Source of the DNA: Austropuccinia psidii
Lineage: Eukaryota; Basidiomycota; Pucciniomycetes; Pucciniales; Sphaerophragmiaceae
Assembly (NCBI GenBank): GCA_023105745.1
Contig: JALGQZ010000009.1
Coordinates: 12,262,564-12,326,563 of the forward strand
Length of the DNA stretch: 64,000 bases
Direction: 5' to 3'
Of this stretch, positions 48,961 to 61,598 are shown piece by piece. The stretch's first letter is position 1. The number at the start of each line of letters is the position of its first letter. The notes under the pieces are model-generated. The model did no database searches. It saw only the letters and a list, made by a program, of their open reading frames with translations, and was not told where the DNA came from. Both the position numbers and the translations under genes were made by a program.

Positions 48961-49715
48961 TTTTTCAATTTTTTCAAATCGTTTGTTGGTTTCTTGCTCG
49001 TGATTCTTTTGATTAGTGCCTTGATTTGTATTTTTCTTTTCTTCTTGTCCTTGAACACTTTTTTCTTCAAATTGCTACCTTCCGGCTGATATTTATTTTT
49101 GGGCTTTGTTGAATTAGCTTGCTTGTTGTTATCAAACATTAAAGCATGGTCATAGGATGATTGGCGACAGGAGTGTTCTATAGCCACTCTATTGGTTATG
49201 GTATTCAAATCCAAAGGCTTGATATCATACAGGGTCTGACACAAACTACTAATTTCTCTATTGTTATCCAGGCTTTGGAGGAAGAAAGCCGCTGCCATGC
49301 TTGATGACAAATTTATACTAAAAGTTGAGTCTGCCAATATTGATAAGTAGCTAGCATGGACTTTGTGAAATTCATCTACATTTTTTTCAAGAGATGAACC
49401 AGGTTCAAACTTTAGATTGACAAGTTTTTGTAGTGTTCTACAAATAACTACTATCGAGTTCTTCCCACAGCAGCTTCCGAGACTTGTCCAACAGTCGTAG
49501 AACGAAGACTTGTTGTTTAATAATACTCCCTCAAATTCAGTACTTACACTAGACCATAGTAGTGTAAGAGCTCCACTGTTCTTCTTTTTGAAGTTGATAG
49601 TCTTTTTAGTGTCTTCAGATGGACAATCAAAAAGATCTTCCATTCCTTTACTGATCAGAAGGTTTTTGAATTGGCAGCTCCACTGAACCCAGTTGGTCCG
49701 TGTGAGCTTAGCCAT
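48846..49715 (-). pseudogene. gag: Partial D copy: gag
   Basis: Duplicate of 40368-41237; one residue differs near the C-terminus (Pro for Thr), from the same substitution at 48875. Overlaps the pol fragment in another frame. Confidence 0.8.
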
Positions 49716-49852
49716 CTTTGCTTTGATGACTTCCTCCTCCCAAGAGGAATCTTTGAGATTTGATGGAGTGTCGGGAATTTTCCTAAAGAAACTAGTATTC
49801 TAACTCTGGCTTAATTATATTCTAGACAATTATCAACTAACTCTCGCTACCA

Positions 49853-50388
49853 TGCAATCAGAAGTTATTAATTAAGCTCTAATTGATATGATAATAATTA
49901 AACCAGTAGTTAATAATACTGATGAGACAATAAGTAAGTATACATCAAATTAAGTATAGCTTAGTATATATCAATTACCTGATAGTCCTCTATAAATATG
50001 ACGTATCACAGCAATACAGCCAGTAAAATAGTTTTACTTGATACTCTGCTTGTAGAATAGTATCAATAGTCAGTCATAAGGGATGTGAGTACAGTGGCGT
50101 GATAGAAAATTACCTATACTCCTCCACAACAATGCGTACGATTACCAAGTTTGATAAGTATAGTAGTAAAGTAATAAATATATTAAATTTTGATTGAGTG
50201 AAGAGGAATAACTAGAACAGGAAACCTCAATTTATCTCTTTGACAAACCCAACGAGTAGTCATCACATTTACCCCATTGATTTGTGATCAATGGTTTTCG
50301 AATCTAATAACCACTCTAAGATAATAACCTGATAACAAAAGAGAAAAACAGCAATTCGTTGCCAAGATGAGTTTCTAAATTCATGACA
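49853..50388 (-). repeat. Partial D copy: 5' LTR
   Basis: Duplicate of 41375-41910, followed by the copied AATAT at 50389-50393. Confidence 0.93.
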
Positions 50389-50563
50389 AATATAAAATAT
50401 GAAAATATAGGAATGAATTTCTTGTTTATGCATTTATTTATTTATATTCACTATTTCGTTTTATTTTAGCTCAATTTACTGAGGAACTTCTCACAAAAAA
50501 AATATAAAAAAAAGGAAGAAACATAAAATAACAAAATAATTAAAAAAAACAAAACGATAAAAA

Positions 50564-52690
50564 GCCCTCAGCAAGTCTTTAAACTGCTTTTGTTTTTTGT
50601 TATTTCTAAAGGATAATTCTTTCTTATTAGATTTTAGTTCTGTCTAGCTACTAATAATTTGTTTATTTTTTATGCTACAGGGTATACAAAACATTAATGT
50701 CCTCAGAAAGACATTAAACTTCTGGTTTCTTATGTCATTTTACTTAACTGAAACTAATTCTTTACTTTTTACAGAGCTCCAAGAAGAAAAAATAACAAAA
50801 AAATGTCCTCAGCAAGACATTAAACTTCTGGTTTCTGCTTTTATTTTCATCTTGTGGCTGTTTATTTTACTTAACTGGAAATAATTCTTTACTTTTTACA
50901 GAGCTCTAAAAAAAAAAGTCCTCAGCAAGACATTAAACTGCTGGTTTCGGCTTTCATTTTTTACCTTCTGGCTGTTTATTTCACTTAAAATGATTTTCTA
51001 TTTTTTTACAGGGATTTACAATAATTCAATTGAACAAAAGAGCCTTCAGAATGGCTTTAAACTTCTGGTTTTTTCTTATTTATTTGACTTCATTTAGTTT
51101 ATTGATTTATGCTACAGGGCTACAAATGAAAATTCCTTGAGCAAGGCATTAAACTGCTCAAATTTTATTTTTTATGTTTTTTTTACTGATTTTCCCTTTA
51201 GTTTAATAATTAGAGGAAATAATGAATAAAAAAGCCCTCAGCATGGCTTGAAAATGCTTGATTTTATTCATTATTTTATTCTTGTTTCCTTTATCAATGC
51301 TAACATTATTTTTCTATTTTTGATACAGGAATATTTCAAAACAAAACAAAAATAGTGTATATCTATATATACATTTAATGACTTAAGAAGGTTGAAATAA
51401 AAATTAAAAAATTCTCAGAAAGACTTAAAACTGCTTATTTCACTTTTGTTTCACTTTACAATATAATAACTGATCTTGTTTTATTTCACTATAGTTTTAT
51501 TGACAACTATTTTCAGCTTTGACTATAGGGGATATAAGCAACAACGCTATAAAGGACAATGCAGAGCCCGCAGTATGGCTATAAACTGCTTATTTTATTT
51601 TATTCTTTATTCTTACTTTTTTTTGGATATTAAATTAAACTGATATATTTCATTTTTGATAGGCTAAAGGGCTATGAATAATAAGATCCCTCAGTATGGC
51701 TTTAAACTTCTGGTTTTCTTATTTATCTTACTTAATTCAGCTTATTAATTGTTATTATTTTTATGCTGCAGGGCTAAAAACAATAAAAATCCCTAAGCAT
51801 GGCTATAACCTGCTTAATTTCATTTATTATCATGATTAAATTAGCTGACTTATCATGTTTGTATATGAATAAACAGGGCTTTGAAAAGAAAAAATCCCTA
51901 AGCATGGCTTCAAAGTGCTCAATTTCATTTCTTATCAAACCCTTATTTTACTGAAAATTTCTTATTTTTTTTTCTACAGTTTTCTTTTAAATAATATATA
52001 TATATATATAACTAAAGAAAGATTAATATACAACATAATTTTTCATGAATCAATATATATATAATAACAAAAAACATAATCAATATATATAACAGAATGA
52101 GGGAGGAAAAAAGTAAAAAAACCCTCAGGATACAAAAAAAATAGCAAATAAGTCCTCAGCAAGACTTGAAACTGCTTATTTCTCTTTTGCTTCATTTTTC
52201 AATATAATAACTGATCTTGTTTTATTTGATTATAATTTTGTTGACAACTATTTTAAATTTTTACTATAGGGGATATAAGCAACAAATAATCCCTAAGCAA
52301 GGCTTTAAACTGCTGTTTTTTTATATGCTTATCTTTTTATGTTTACAATAAATTATACTGACATATTTGATTTTGAATTATACAGGTATTTGTCATTAAA
52401 AAAACAATTATCTGATTTTATGAGTTTTTTTAAAAAAAAAATTGAGCATGAGTCCTAAATAAGACTATAAACTGTTTAATTCAATTTACAACTTGGCTTT
52501 GAAGATAAATCAAAACCAAAATTATCAACAAGGAATCAAGTAATTATCAAGAAAAACAAGTTTATGGTCCTTGGAAAGACCATAAACTGCCCCTTCAAAT
52601 ATCAAGAAATACCTCAAAATATTAACAAGAAATCAAGAAAATATCAACAAAAGACCTGAAGTCCTAGGCAAGACTATAAACTACCTAAGG
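50564..52690 (+). repeat. Duplicate of the pseudoknot-like array
   Basis: Copy of 42086-44212. Two substitutions fall in it: one in a spacer near 50998, and one in the unit near 51687 that turns TGCTG into TTCTG (51709) and so weakens stem 2 of that unit. Confidence 0.7.
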
Positions 52691-53334
52691 TTTCATTTCT
52701 TAATTTCTAATTTTATTTCATTATAAACAAGAATTAGAAAGATTTACTGACTCAAAATTTTTGAACTTATTTTTTATTTTTTATTTTTCTTATTTTATTT
52801 CAAATTCAATTATTTTTTATAAAAATGAGGGTCATATCCCATTCATGAGCTCAAGAATATTTTATTTATCATCTTCATTATACCTTACCTACTATTACAA
52901 CAAGAGCCATTAAATTGGCTTAATTTTTCAACTCAATAATAATAATAATGGTAATAATAATAATAAACTCTAAATCAAGTAATTCTGTTGAAATGATTGA
53001 TATATTTAAAATATTTCTTCAATTACAAGAAAGTGATTGGAACTTGTTTGAAAAGAAGAAGTATTTTTTCCATGAAGGCATTACTTGAACTCTGAAGGAG
53101 TTATTTATATTAAAAACTCATAAATTGATGACATAATTTTGGGGATCTACATATTAATAACACCTCAATGTGCTGTCTATTCCAAATGGAATTGAAAAAG
53201 CCCCCCAAAAAGCAAACAAGAGTTTTTTTAAATTGTACAAATTTTTGATTTCACTGTTTATATTTTTAACAACTCAAATTCATTTATGGGTAACAGAAAA
53301 TCTGAACCATAAAGGGGATGGACTTGAAATAAAG
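52691..53334. other. AT-rich stretch, no gene seen
   Basis: Duplicate of 44213-44856, ending at the TAAAG target site of B2. Confidence 0.6.
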
Positions 53335-55175
53335 TGTGAGCCTTAGAGGTAATTTCATATACCCAAAAGACCACAAATATAAAAAATAACATATTAATAT
53401 AAATAAAATAAATTTATTTATATTATTAAAATAAAAAGAAAAAATATAAATATAAAATTATATTAAAAATAAAAAATTAATTATAATTTAAAAATAAAAT
53501 TACTTTAAATTTTGTAAATATAAAATTACATTTATACTTGAAAAATTTAAGTAAAAATGAAATTTTAACAAAATTGTGAAAAAATAAATAAATTTGGAGA
53601 AAAGTTAAATAAAATTTATTATAACTTTTTATCCAATAAATAAACATATAAATTTTATTTCACCATTGGATTCCTCATAAAAAATCAGGTGGGGTCACCT
53701 CTGAGTGAAATTTTTGTAACTCAACTCTAAATAAGCTTAAATTAAGTTTTTAGTATTTTCAATACAAAAGTTGAAAATCCTAAAAACCTTAATTTAATTC
53801 ACACCACATGTGGTGTTAACCATCAATTTTTGTGTTAAAATTGAGGTGTTGTGTTTAGTTTAGAAGTTATGAGGAATTGAAGTATTTTCAATTGAATTCA
53901 ATTGAAATGTCAAAATGTGCGCGTGTATTACATAAGTGAACTTTGATTTACATATGAGGTGTCAATTATTACTGTATTGTACTGTACAATTGAATTGAAT
54001 TACATATGTAGATTATAAGTATAATACATGATGAGGAATTAAAGGAAAAATAAATTGGAAAGATTAAATTTGGGGGGGGAAAGGAACTCCAGCTCTAAGG
54101 GGGAGCTAGACCCCCAAAATCCTTTCTGACAGGCGTGGGATGTCAAAATTCACGCAAAAGTTCATCACTTTTGGCCTGGAATTGAGTTACAGGGTCTGTG
54201 AACTCAATTGATGATGAGGTTTTGATACCAACTGGGGTAGTTTTAGCTGTTGCCAAGAGGGTAAAACTACCCTTAAGATAAAACAATCATAGTAAAAACA
54301 GTTTTAACTGGTTTCTACGCCTCTGACACACATTCTGACGTGTTTTGAAGGCTCTAGGCCTGGTATTGCTATAGTAATGGCTGATTTAAGGGTCTAAAAT
54401 GGCTAAAAATGGCTAAAAATGGCTTAAACCAGCCCTTTTTTGGTCTAAACCAGGGTTCAATGATGCCATAATTGGCTTTTCTGTTGTCAGACTGTTTTTC
54501 ACGACTGACAAGAATAAATTTTACTTTTGGAGTAAGAGAATTGATGGCTATAAAAGAATGTCTTCTTTGTCCCACTTTTCTCTTCATGTTAGAATCTTTT
54601 CCTTTTATTAATTAGTTTAAAACTGTTAAACCAATCAATCAAAGATTCCAACCACCACTTTTAAATCATTTTAATCCTTTTAACCACGTGAAAAAATCAT
54701 TATAATCATTGTTTGTAACTCTTATAATCATTTTTACCCCTGAACCACCCCAAAAGTGAGTTTAAAGCATCTTTCATCACTGTAAACTTTGTCACTTTGT
54801 TTCCAAATTCACTCTGGTCACTTTTGGGCGTGTTTTCTCTTTAATATTCTTTTTAAATACTTTGTTCTTTAATTAATTGCTTGCAGTTCTTTGCTCAATT
54901 AATTCCAATTGAAATTGCTCTTGAAGAAATTTCTTTTGTAGCCTTAAAATATCTCTTGTAGAGTATTTTTTGGATAAATTTTTATTGTTGGTAAAACAAT
55001 AAATTTTTATAATATTATTGTTTTATACTAATAAAGTTATAAACAATAAAATTGGCGTGTTTTCTCTTAAAAATAATATTTCATACTATTTTTAATTGAT
55101 TTTTTACCTTATACAAATTTTGAGGACAGGAAAAGTACTTGATTTTTAATCAAAGTTTCATATCCACACCTTACA
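53335..55175 (+). repeat. Element B2 5' LTR
   Basis: TGTGAGCC...CACCTTACA. Contains strong palindromes: a perfect one centred on GAATTC (core CAATTGAATTCAATTG near 53889), CACCACATGTGGTG (near 53803), ATTGAGTT/AACTCAAT (54181-54208) and GGGTAGTTTTA/TAAAACTACCC (54235-54272). All lie upstream of the TATA box, so they are in U3. Confidence 0.95.
54549..54555 (+). promoter_or_regulatory. Putative TATA box in B2 5' LTR
   Basis: TATAAAA, same context as in B1 (10416). The 3' LTR copy is at 62813-62819. Between about 54590 and 55650 there is no ATG on the plus strand, which fits a long leader beginning just downstream of this box. Confidence 0.5.
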
Positions 55176-55195
55176 TTTGGGGGCCCAGCCGTGAT
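55176..55195 (+). other. Primer-binding region of B2
   Basis: Identical to B1: TGGGGGCCCAGCCGTGAT two bases after the LTR end. The primer tRNA is not identified. Confidence 0.6.
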
Positions 55196-55400
55196 ATTTT
55201 ACCTGTGACATATTTTTTTTACTCTTTTTAAATCTTTTTCTTATATTGAAAAATTTAAAAACATATAAAAAATACTTATAATCCAAAAAAAATCCTTAAA
55301 AAATAATTTTTTTCATATTATAAGTGAGGCTTATATTTTTATTTCTTTTTTGAAATAACCTTTTTTTTACTTAATTAATTGGCTTTTTCATTAATTTTAG

Positions 55401-56314
55401 TGTCTGACAACGTGGTAAGACAAGAAAACATTGAAACAGCCTCAACAGTAACCAGCATTATCCCTGCCAGTACTGTTAATTCTGATCATAATAGTACTGT
55501 TATTGTGACTCAAAATAATCAACCTGAACCAATATCTTCTGAATTAATTAACTTGGATATAAGTAATACACTTCAGAAAGCCAAAAATTTGGCCAATAGT
55601 AAGTTTTTGACGTAAAAATACTATTTTAAGCCTTTTTTTTAACCATAATTATGCCTTCAACCAGGTCAGGAGCCAGCTACAACCCCTCAAGAAGCTCCCA
55701 AAAAGGTAATAGACGTAATTATGGCAGAGGCCAACCAGGTACAGAAGGAAAAGGGTCAGTTGATGACTTCCAAACAACTAAAATGGGTCATTCTGAAGCT
55801 GATAATACCATTTTACCTTCAAAAAGAGCTGACACCGCCACAACAAGCCTCTGTGGACATATACAAAGCCAGCCACAGTGCATACAACAATGCACTCCAA
55901 TTCAAGGAGTACCAGATCCTTGCAGACCTGTGGAAGAATTGCATGAATTCTTACCTGACAGTAAGAAAATTCTTGGGCCATCCCAACACTTGCAAATTGC
56001 TCAATGGATGGCATCCATTGATGGAGAAGAAAAACATGATCCTTTTGACACTAGAATGGAGGAAAAACAACCCTCCACCAGCCAAACCAGTGCCAAAAAC
56101 AGCCCCAGTGGCCAGCAGCAGCAATTCCAACGTGAAAAAGCAGCCACAAACTCCAAACAAGGGCAAAGGGAAGGCACCAGCCCCAAAACCTTACAGCCAG
56201 GGCTACAGAATCCCAAAGATTCAGCAGGATGCCATGGAAAATGTATTTCAGATGGCCAGAACCATGATGGAATTACAGAAGAAGGAGGAAGCCAGATTAA
56301 GGTTCCAGAAATGA
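55401..56314 (+). CDS. Overlapping accessory ORF of B2 (inferred spliced)
   Basis: Inferred exons 55401-55598 and 55665-56314. A TTTTAG acceptor opens exon 1, GTAAGT ends it, CAACCAG closes the intron. The codon split by the intron becomes AGT and the frame continues through ATG 55721 to the stop at 56312, about 282 codons in all. Exon 1 has no ATG, so a start must come from an upstream exon, a non-AUG codon, or ATG 55721 (197 residues). From ATG 55721 the protein is basic, with a hydrophobic [16 protein letters not shown] stretch, [18 protein letters not shown], a Pro/Lys-rich linker and [20 protein letters not shown]. It overlaps gag-pol in the +1 frame. No known family recognised. It could be an accessory protein, or the real N-terminus of Gag reached by frameshifting. 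Confidence 0.68.
55599..55664 (+). other. Inferred 66-nt intron carrying the gag-pol AUG
   Basis: Donor GTAAGT, T-rich tract with TTTAACC as a possible branch region, acceptor CAACCAG. The gag-pol start codon (55651) lies inside it. Unspliced RNA would start gag-pol; spliced RNA loses that AUG and next offers ATG 55721 in the other frame. Equivalent introns: B1 11464-11527, A 21893-21808. Confidence 0.6.
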
Positions 56315-59300
56315 TTTCTGACATATTTGATTCCATCCCAGAGTTGTATAATGCTATAAATGACGTGAAAAAACATCTTTCTGATAAAAATGACACCATT
56401 TGTAACAACATTAAAACAAACAACCTGAGTCTGTGCCAAATTAATGAAACACTTATGTGTTTTGAAAAAGTTTTGAGAACAATTAAAAATTCCAATAATG
56501 ATAATTCTTCTAACAATAAAATAAATGAACAATCTGCCATTATTAAAGAATTAACAGATAAATATTCTAAATTCAATATTGATGACATAATTGAAACAAG
56601 AATTAAACAAGCCATAAATATTATCAAGACAGATAACAAAAAAGTCCTTGATGACATTTCAAATTCATTTACTGAAGTAAAGACATATACCATTGCCTTG
56701 AAAAAGTGTTTTGATGCTTCACAAGAAGAAGTATCAAAATTATCAATGAAATTGAATCAAGTCACTGCTGATAATACAAGACAGACAGAGTTATGGCAAG
56801 AACTTACACATAAAGAAGACATGTATAAAATTGAAGTAATAAATTTAATACAAAGCTTCCAACATGAATACAGAAATTCCCAAAGGTGTAGCAACAGTAA
56901 AATGAATGACATTGAACAATTACTGAACACCTTACCAAGAATGTCTACACCTCTAAATCAAAATGAGGGCACAAGAATTTCAAATCCACAAGTATTGGAT
57001 CCTGATAATTCACAATTAAAAAATGAATTATCCACTTCTTTTCATAACTTGGAACCATCAATGGGCCAAGCACTCTTGAAAGAAGTTCCAAAACTTAAAG
57101 AATGGCCTCACTTCAGTGGTGAAGGAGAGTATGACCATATGGAGTTCATTAGAGGTATTGACATGATCAAAGAGGATTTTGAATTACCAGACAGATTGGT
57201 AACAGCCAGGTTTAACACCTTGTTTACCAGATCAGCTCACAGATGGTACATCAAAATAAGACAAGCACATGGACACCAGAGTTGGACTTGGTGGAAAACC
57301 CAAATCATCAACAAATGGGCAAATGATGCTTGGAGGTTTAAAGTTGAAACAGCCTTTGAATCTGCCAAATTTAATGCTGATAAAGACAAAGCTTTACCAT
57401 GGTTTTGCCAACAAAAGGACAGATTAACAGCATTATATCCTGACATGTCAGAATTTATGATCCATAGAAAAATTCTGAGACAATGTGGAGGTGACTTAGA
57501 GCATGCTGTCAAAAGCAGGACTACTGAACAATCTTCAGCAGAGGATATTATCAATATACTAGAAGAAGTAACCACCAGAACCAAAATTGGTTCTAGTAGG
57601 GTGAATCTTAAAACAAGGTTTAATACACCTTGGAAAGATTCTGTGGACAAAAACCCCAAAGAAAATTCTAGTAATATTAAATATAAATCTGCAGATACAG
57701 TCAGAAAATGCCATATTTGCCAAAGCACCACCCATTTAGCCAATACATGTCCAAAAAGGGGGAAAATCAATGAAATTGACATTGAAAAAGAACCAGATGT
57801 TGAAAAAGAAGACATAATTGAAGACAATTCAGATGATAAGTCATCCATATTCTCTGAATCTTCAAAAGATATAGAAAATATCAATGCCACTTTTGACATC
57901 ATGGAATCTTATTCCCACTTACCACAATTGAGCAATGGTCAAGTTGATTTATCAAAAGTTCAAGATGCACAACTTATGAAGACAAAACCAAACAGAGGAA
58001 AAGGTTATACAGCTGGTAACTCCTGTATAACAGAAGTGGTGATTGACAACAAACCCACCAAACTTTTGCTTGACCCAGGAGCCTTCTGCTCTTGTGTTGG
58101 AAAATCTTTTCTTAAGACTTGTGTACCAAATTTTGAAGACCAATTGTTACCAATTGATGGTATAAAATTCAACAGTGCAAGTAACCCAATGAAAGCATTA
58201 GGAATCTTTGAGACCAATGTCATATTCCCACACATAAATGGGAATTTAAGGATCACAGTGGAATTTGTTGTTATGGAAAATTGCTCTAGTACCCATTTTA
58301 TATTGGGAAATGACTATTTAATCATGTATGGGATAGATTTACATAATAACAAAGACAGATACTTTACAATTGGAGACAATAAGGGCCAGAAATTTGCCTT
58401 TTTACCCTTTAAAAGACAAATTACAGTAAACAAAGTATCACCAGTCAACTTAGAGTTAGAGAAATTCAAGTCTGAACAGTTAAATGAGGCTGAAATAAGC
58501 CTTCATCTGACTGATAAGCAAGAAAATGAACTTTCTTCCCTTTTGTATGACCACAGAGGAGCATTTGCTACAGACAAAGAACCCCTGGGAGCAATTATTG
58601 GTCATGAAGTTGACATCATTCCTAACATTGAGAGACCTTATCCACCACTCTTAAGAAGACCTGCTTATCCAGCAAGTCCAAAATCAAGAGAAGCTCTAGA
58701 AATTCATATCAAAGAACTTCTAGACCTTGGTGTAATAAGAAAAGTAGGCCACAATGAGGAAGTAGAAATAACTACACCAGTCATAGTGGCGTGGCATAAT
58801 GGAAAATCCAGAATGGTTGGTGACTTTAGAGCTCTGAACACTTACACTGTTCCAGACAGATACCCAATACCAAAAATCCAAATTGCCCTTACTCAAATAT
58901 CTCAAGCAGTGTATATAACCACTATGGATGCCCTTAAAGGATTCCATCAAAATGTAGTAACACCAAGAGCAAGAAAATACTTGAGAATTATTGTTCATTG
59001 TGGAGTGTATGAATACTTAAGGATGCCCTTTGGTATCAAAAATGCACCTTCACACTTCCAAAGAATGATGAATGAAATCTTCCCTGAAGAACTCTCAGAG
59101 GGATGGTTAATCATTTACATTGATGACATTATTATCTGTTCAAAGACTTGGGAGGAGCACATGTACAGATTATCAAGAGTTTTGACAAAAATCCAATCAG
59201 TAAACATGAAAATCTCCTTGAAGAAATGTCATTTTGGATTTAAAGAACTTAAGGCACTAGGACATGTTGTATCTGGTTTGTCCCTTGGAATTGATAAAAA

Positions 59301-61575
59301 CAAAGTTGCAGCAGTATTGTTAAAACCCATGCCTCAGAATAAGAAGGAAATTCAGTCATTCTTAGGTTTTGCAGGATATTACAGGCAACACATTAAAGAC
59401 TTTGCATCCATAGCAAGACCACTTTATAAGTTGTGTGACAAAGACACAGTATTTGAGATGACTGTTGACAGAGTCAAAGCTTTTGAATCTCTAAGAGAAG
59501 CACTGACCACTGCTCCACTCTTACTGATGCCAGACTTTAAATTGCCTTTCAAACTGTATATTGATGCATCAGGGGATGGACTAGGTGCTGCACTTCACCA
59601 AGTTCAGATCATAAATGACAAACCTGTAGAAGGACCAATATGTTTCATATCCAGGCAAATCAAACCAACTGAAGCCAGATATGGAGCAAGTCAAATGGAA
59701 TGTCTATGCCTTGTCTGGGCCTTAGAGAAATTGAACTATTTCTTAGAGGGATGTGTTTTTGAAGTAATAACAGATTGTACAGCTGTGAAATCACTTTTGA
59801 ACATGAAAACACCTAACAGACACATGCTCAGATGGCAAATAGCCATACAAGAATACAGAGGCAATATGACTATTGTTCATAAGGATGGGAATATTCATAA
59901 GAATGCAGATGGACTAAGCAGATGGCCATTACCAAATAACATTGATAATCCTGCTTATGTGCCAGAAGAAGCTTCATCACAAATTCCAATAGAAGGAATA
60001 AGTGTTACAGACTTGAACACCACCTTCTTTGAGGAAGTCAGAAGCAGCTACACTCAAGATAAGAATTGTAGCATCTTATGCCAATTACTTAACAAAGACT
60101 GTAAAGACAACTCTCTAATACATGCCTTGGATGAAGTATGGAGAAAATCTTATAATGAAGGGAGATTTCACCTACTGGATGGTATAATTTACCACAGAAC
60201 CAAGCACACATGTGTCATGACAGTTGTAGACAGGTCATTAATCAATCTTGTACTGAAAGAATGCCATGATAGTCCCTTTTCAGGACATCTTTCTGAGGAC
60301 AGAACAAGAGAGAAAGTAAAGACCTGCATATGGTGGCCAATGTGGCAAAAAGATGTTGCAGAATATTGCAAAACCTGTGACAGATGCCAAAAGGCAAATA
60401 AATCCACTGGCAAAAGACTTGGAAATATGATGAAAATCCAAGAACCAAACAGACCTTGGGAAATTGTCCATATGGATTGGGTAACTGGCCTACCACCAGG
60501 AGGTGACAGGAGCTATAATGCTTGCCTAGTAATTGTGGACAGATTCAGTAAAACTCCAATCTTTTTACCATGTCACAAAGATGATACAGCCATGGATACA
60601 GCTCTTCTGATATGGAATAGAGTAGTGTCATGGACTGGGATATTTACAAATATCATCAGTGATAGAGATCCCAAATTCACTTCAGCACTATGGACAAATC
60701 TTCACCAATTATTTGGCACTAAACTGTCTTTCTCTACAGCCTACCACCCACAAACTGATGGCCTGGCTGAAAGAATGATCCAAACCTTAGAGGACATGGT
60801 GAGAAGATTTTGTGCATATGGCCTTGAATTCAAAGATTGTGATGGATTTACCCATGATTGGTGTACTCTGTTACCAGCACTGGAATTAGCATATAAAACA
60901 TCAATCCATTCCAGTACCAATCAGACTCCTGCTATTCTAGAAAAAGGATGGAACCCCAAGTTACCCCAAGATTCCTTGAGGAAAGACTTAATTGAAATAC
61001 ATCCCACAGCTGCTAGCTTCAAAGGAATGCTAGACAAAGCTAGAAAGCATGCAGTGAGATGCATGGAGGACTCTTTTGCATATGCTAAAGACAAATGGGA
61101 TAAATCTCATGCAACTCCGGATTTCAAAGTGGGGGACCTAGTTCTTGTATCCACCACTAACTTCAATAACATCAAAGGATGTAAAAAGTTAAAAGACTCC
61201 TTTGCAGGACCTTTTGTGATTAAGGCCCTCCATGGAGAAAATGCTGTTGAAGTAGAGTTATCTGAAGAACTTAGCAATAAGCACCCTACATTTCCAGTAA
61301 GCTTGATAAAGCCATACAAATCTAGTGATGCTGAGAAATTTCCCTTGAGGAATAAGATTCCCCAAGTTATACCTCCTATTGAGACATCTGGTACTAAGAA
61401 AATAACCAAAGTTCTTAAAGAAAGGAAATTAAGAACCAAGAAAGTAAGGGAATACCTTGTTAGGTACAGTGACCCAACTTGTGAAGATGAATGGTTAGAA
61501 GAGAAAGATATACCAGAAGCCACCAAACTCCTGAGGAGATTCAGACACACTAGAAACACCAATATTACAAAGTAA
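55651..61575 (+). CDS. gag-pol: Element B2 Gag-Pol polyprotein, intact
   Basis: 1974 residues from ATG 55651, the first ATG after the LTR leader. Order (rough residues): low-complexity N-terminus overlapping the other ORF (1-220), coiled-coil-rich region (220-450), Gag core (480-660), CCHC knuckle [14 protein letters not shown] (687-700), retropepsin ([15 protein letters not shown], Asp 808), and RT ([20 protein letters not shown] 1156-1159). RNase H ([16 protein letters not shown], about 1303), HHCC (1538-1585), integrase Asp about 1608, Asp about 1670, Glu about 1706, GPF-type motif (about 1851) and a chromodomain (about 1932-1965) follow. It would copy element RNA into DNA and insert it; the chromodomain probably guides insertion to marked chromatin. 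No stop or shift is seen. The unusual DPG protease signature is shared with B1. Confidence 0.96.
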   Translation: MPSTRSGASYNPSRSSQKGNRRNYGRGQPGTEGKGSVDDFQTTKMGHSEADNTILPSKRADTATTSLCGHIQSQPQCIQQCTPIQGVPDPCRPVEELHEFLPDSKKILGPSQHLQIAQWMASIDGEEKHDPFDTRMEEKQPSTSQTSAKNSPSGQQQQFQREKAATNSKQGQREGTSPKTLQPGLQNPKDSAGCHGKCISDGQNHDGITEEGGSQIKVPEMISDIFDSIPELYNAINDVKKHLSDKNDTICNNIKTNNLSLCQINETLMCFEKVLRTIKNSNNDNSSNNKINEQSAIIKELTDKYSKFNIDDIIETRIKQAINIIKTDNKKVLDDISNSFTEVKTYTIALKKCFDASQEEVSKLSMKLNQVTADNTRQTELWQELTHKEDMYKIEVINLIQSFQHEYRNSQRCSNSKMNDIEQLLNTLPRMSTPLNQNEGTRISNPQVLDPDNSQLKNELSTSFHNLEPSMGQALLKEVPKLKEWPHFSGEGEYDHMEFIRGIDMIKEDFELPDRLVTARFNTLFTRSAHRWYIKIRQAHGHQSWTWWKTQIINKWANDAWRFKVETAFESAKFNADKDKALPWFCQQKDRLTALYPDMSEFMIHRKILRQCGGDLEHAVKSRTTEQSSAEDIINILEEVTTRTKIGSSRVNLKTRFNTPWKDSVDKNPKENSSNIKYKSADTVRKCHICQSTTHLANTCPKRGKINEIDIEKEPDVEKEDIIEDNSDDKSSIFSESSKDIENINATFDIMESYSHLPQLSNGQVDLSKVQDAQLMKTKPNRGKGYTAGNSCITEVVIDNKPTKLLLDPGAFCSCVGKSFLKTCVPNFEDQLLPIDGIKFNSASNPMKALGIFETNVIFPHINGNLRITVEFVVMENCSSTHFILGNDYLIMYGIDLHNNKDRYFTIGDNKGQKFAFLPFKRQITVNKVSPVNLELEKFKSEQLNEAEISLHLTDKQENELSSLLYDHRGAFATDKEPLGAIIGHEVDIIPNIERPYPPLLRRPAYPASPKSREALEIHIKELLDLGVIRKVGHNEEVEITTPVIVAWHNGKSRMVGDFRALNTYTVPDRYPIPKIQIALTQISQAVYITTMDALKGFHQNVVTPRARKYLRIIVHCGVYEYLRMPFGIKNAPSHFQRMMNEIFPEELSEGWLIIYIDDIIICSKTWEEHMYRLSRVLTKIQSVNMKISLKKCHFGFKELKALGHVVSGLSLGIDKNKVAAVLLKPMPQNKKEIQSFLGFAGYYRQHIKDFASIARPLYKLCDKDTVFEMTVDRVKAFESLREALTTAPLLLMPDFKLPFKLYIDASGDGLGAALHQVQIINDKPVEGPICFISRQIKPTEARYGASQMECLCLVWALEKLNYFLEGCVFEVITDCTAVKSLLNMKTPNRHMLRWQIAIQEYRGNMTIVHKDGNIHKNADGLSRWPLPNNIDNPAYVPEEASSQIPIEGISVTDLNTTFFEEVRSSYTQDKNCSILCQLLNKDCKDNSLIHALDEVWRKSYNEGRFHLLDGIIYHRTKHTCVMTVVDRSLINLVLKECHDSPFSGHLSEDRTREKVKTCIWWPMWQKDVAEYCKTCDRCQKANKSTGKRLGNMMKIQEPNRPWEIVHMDWVTGLPPGGDRSYNACLVIVDRFSKTPIFLPCHKDDTAMDTALLIWNRVVSWTGIFTNIISDRDPKFTSALWTNLHQLFGTKLSFSTAYHPQTDGLAERMIQTLEDMVRRFCAYGLEFKDCDGFTHDWCTLLPALELAYKTSIHSSTNQTPAILEKGWNPKLPQDSLRKDLIEIHPTAASFKGMLDKARKHAVRCMEDSFAYAKDKWDKSHATPDFKVGDLVLVSTTNFNNIKGCKKLKDSFAGPFVIKALHGENAVEVELSEELSNKHPTFPVSLIKPYKSSDAEKFPLRNKIPQVIPPIETSGTKKITKVLKERKLRTKKVREYLVRYSDPTCEDEWLEEKDIPEATKLLRRFRHTRNTNITK

Positions 61576-61584
61576 TATTCTTTT

Positions 61585-61598
61585 TTAGGGGGAGGGAA
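61585..61598 (+). other. Polypurine tract of B2
   Basis: AGGGGGAGGGAA directly before the 3' LTR, identical in B1 (before 17459). It primes plus-strand synthesis in this class. Confidence 0.85.

Larger units (their letters stand above)
46803..50388 (-). mobile_element. Partial copy of element D (5' part only)
   Basis: Duplicated D fragment: RT N-terminus through integrase, protease, gag and the 5' LTR. It lacks the RT catalytic half, RNase H and 3' LTR because it begins at the solo-LTR junction. It shares the same stop in integrase as the left copy, so it was already dead when duplicated. Confidence 0.93.
46803..53334. repeat. Segmental duplication, right copy (6532 bp)
   Basis: Exactly the same length as 38325-44856 (offset 8478) with about five substitutions. 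It ends at the TAAAG next to B2. Confidence 0.95.
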
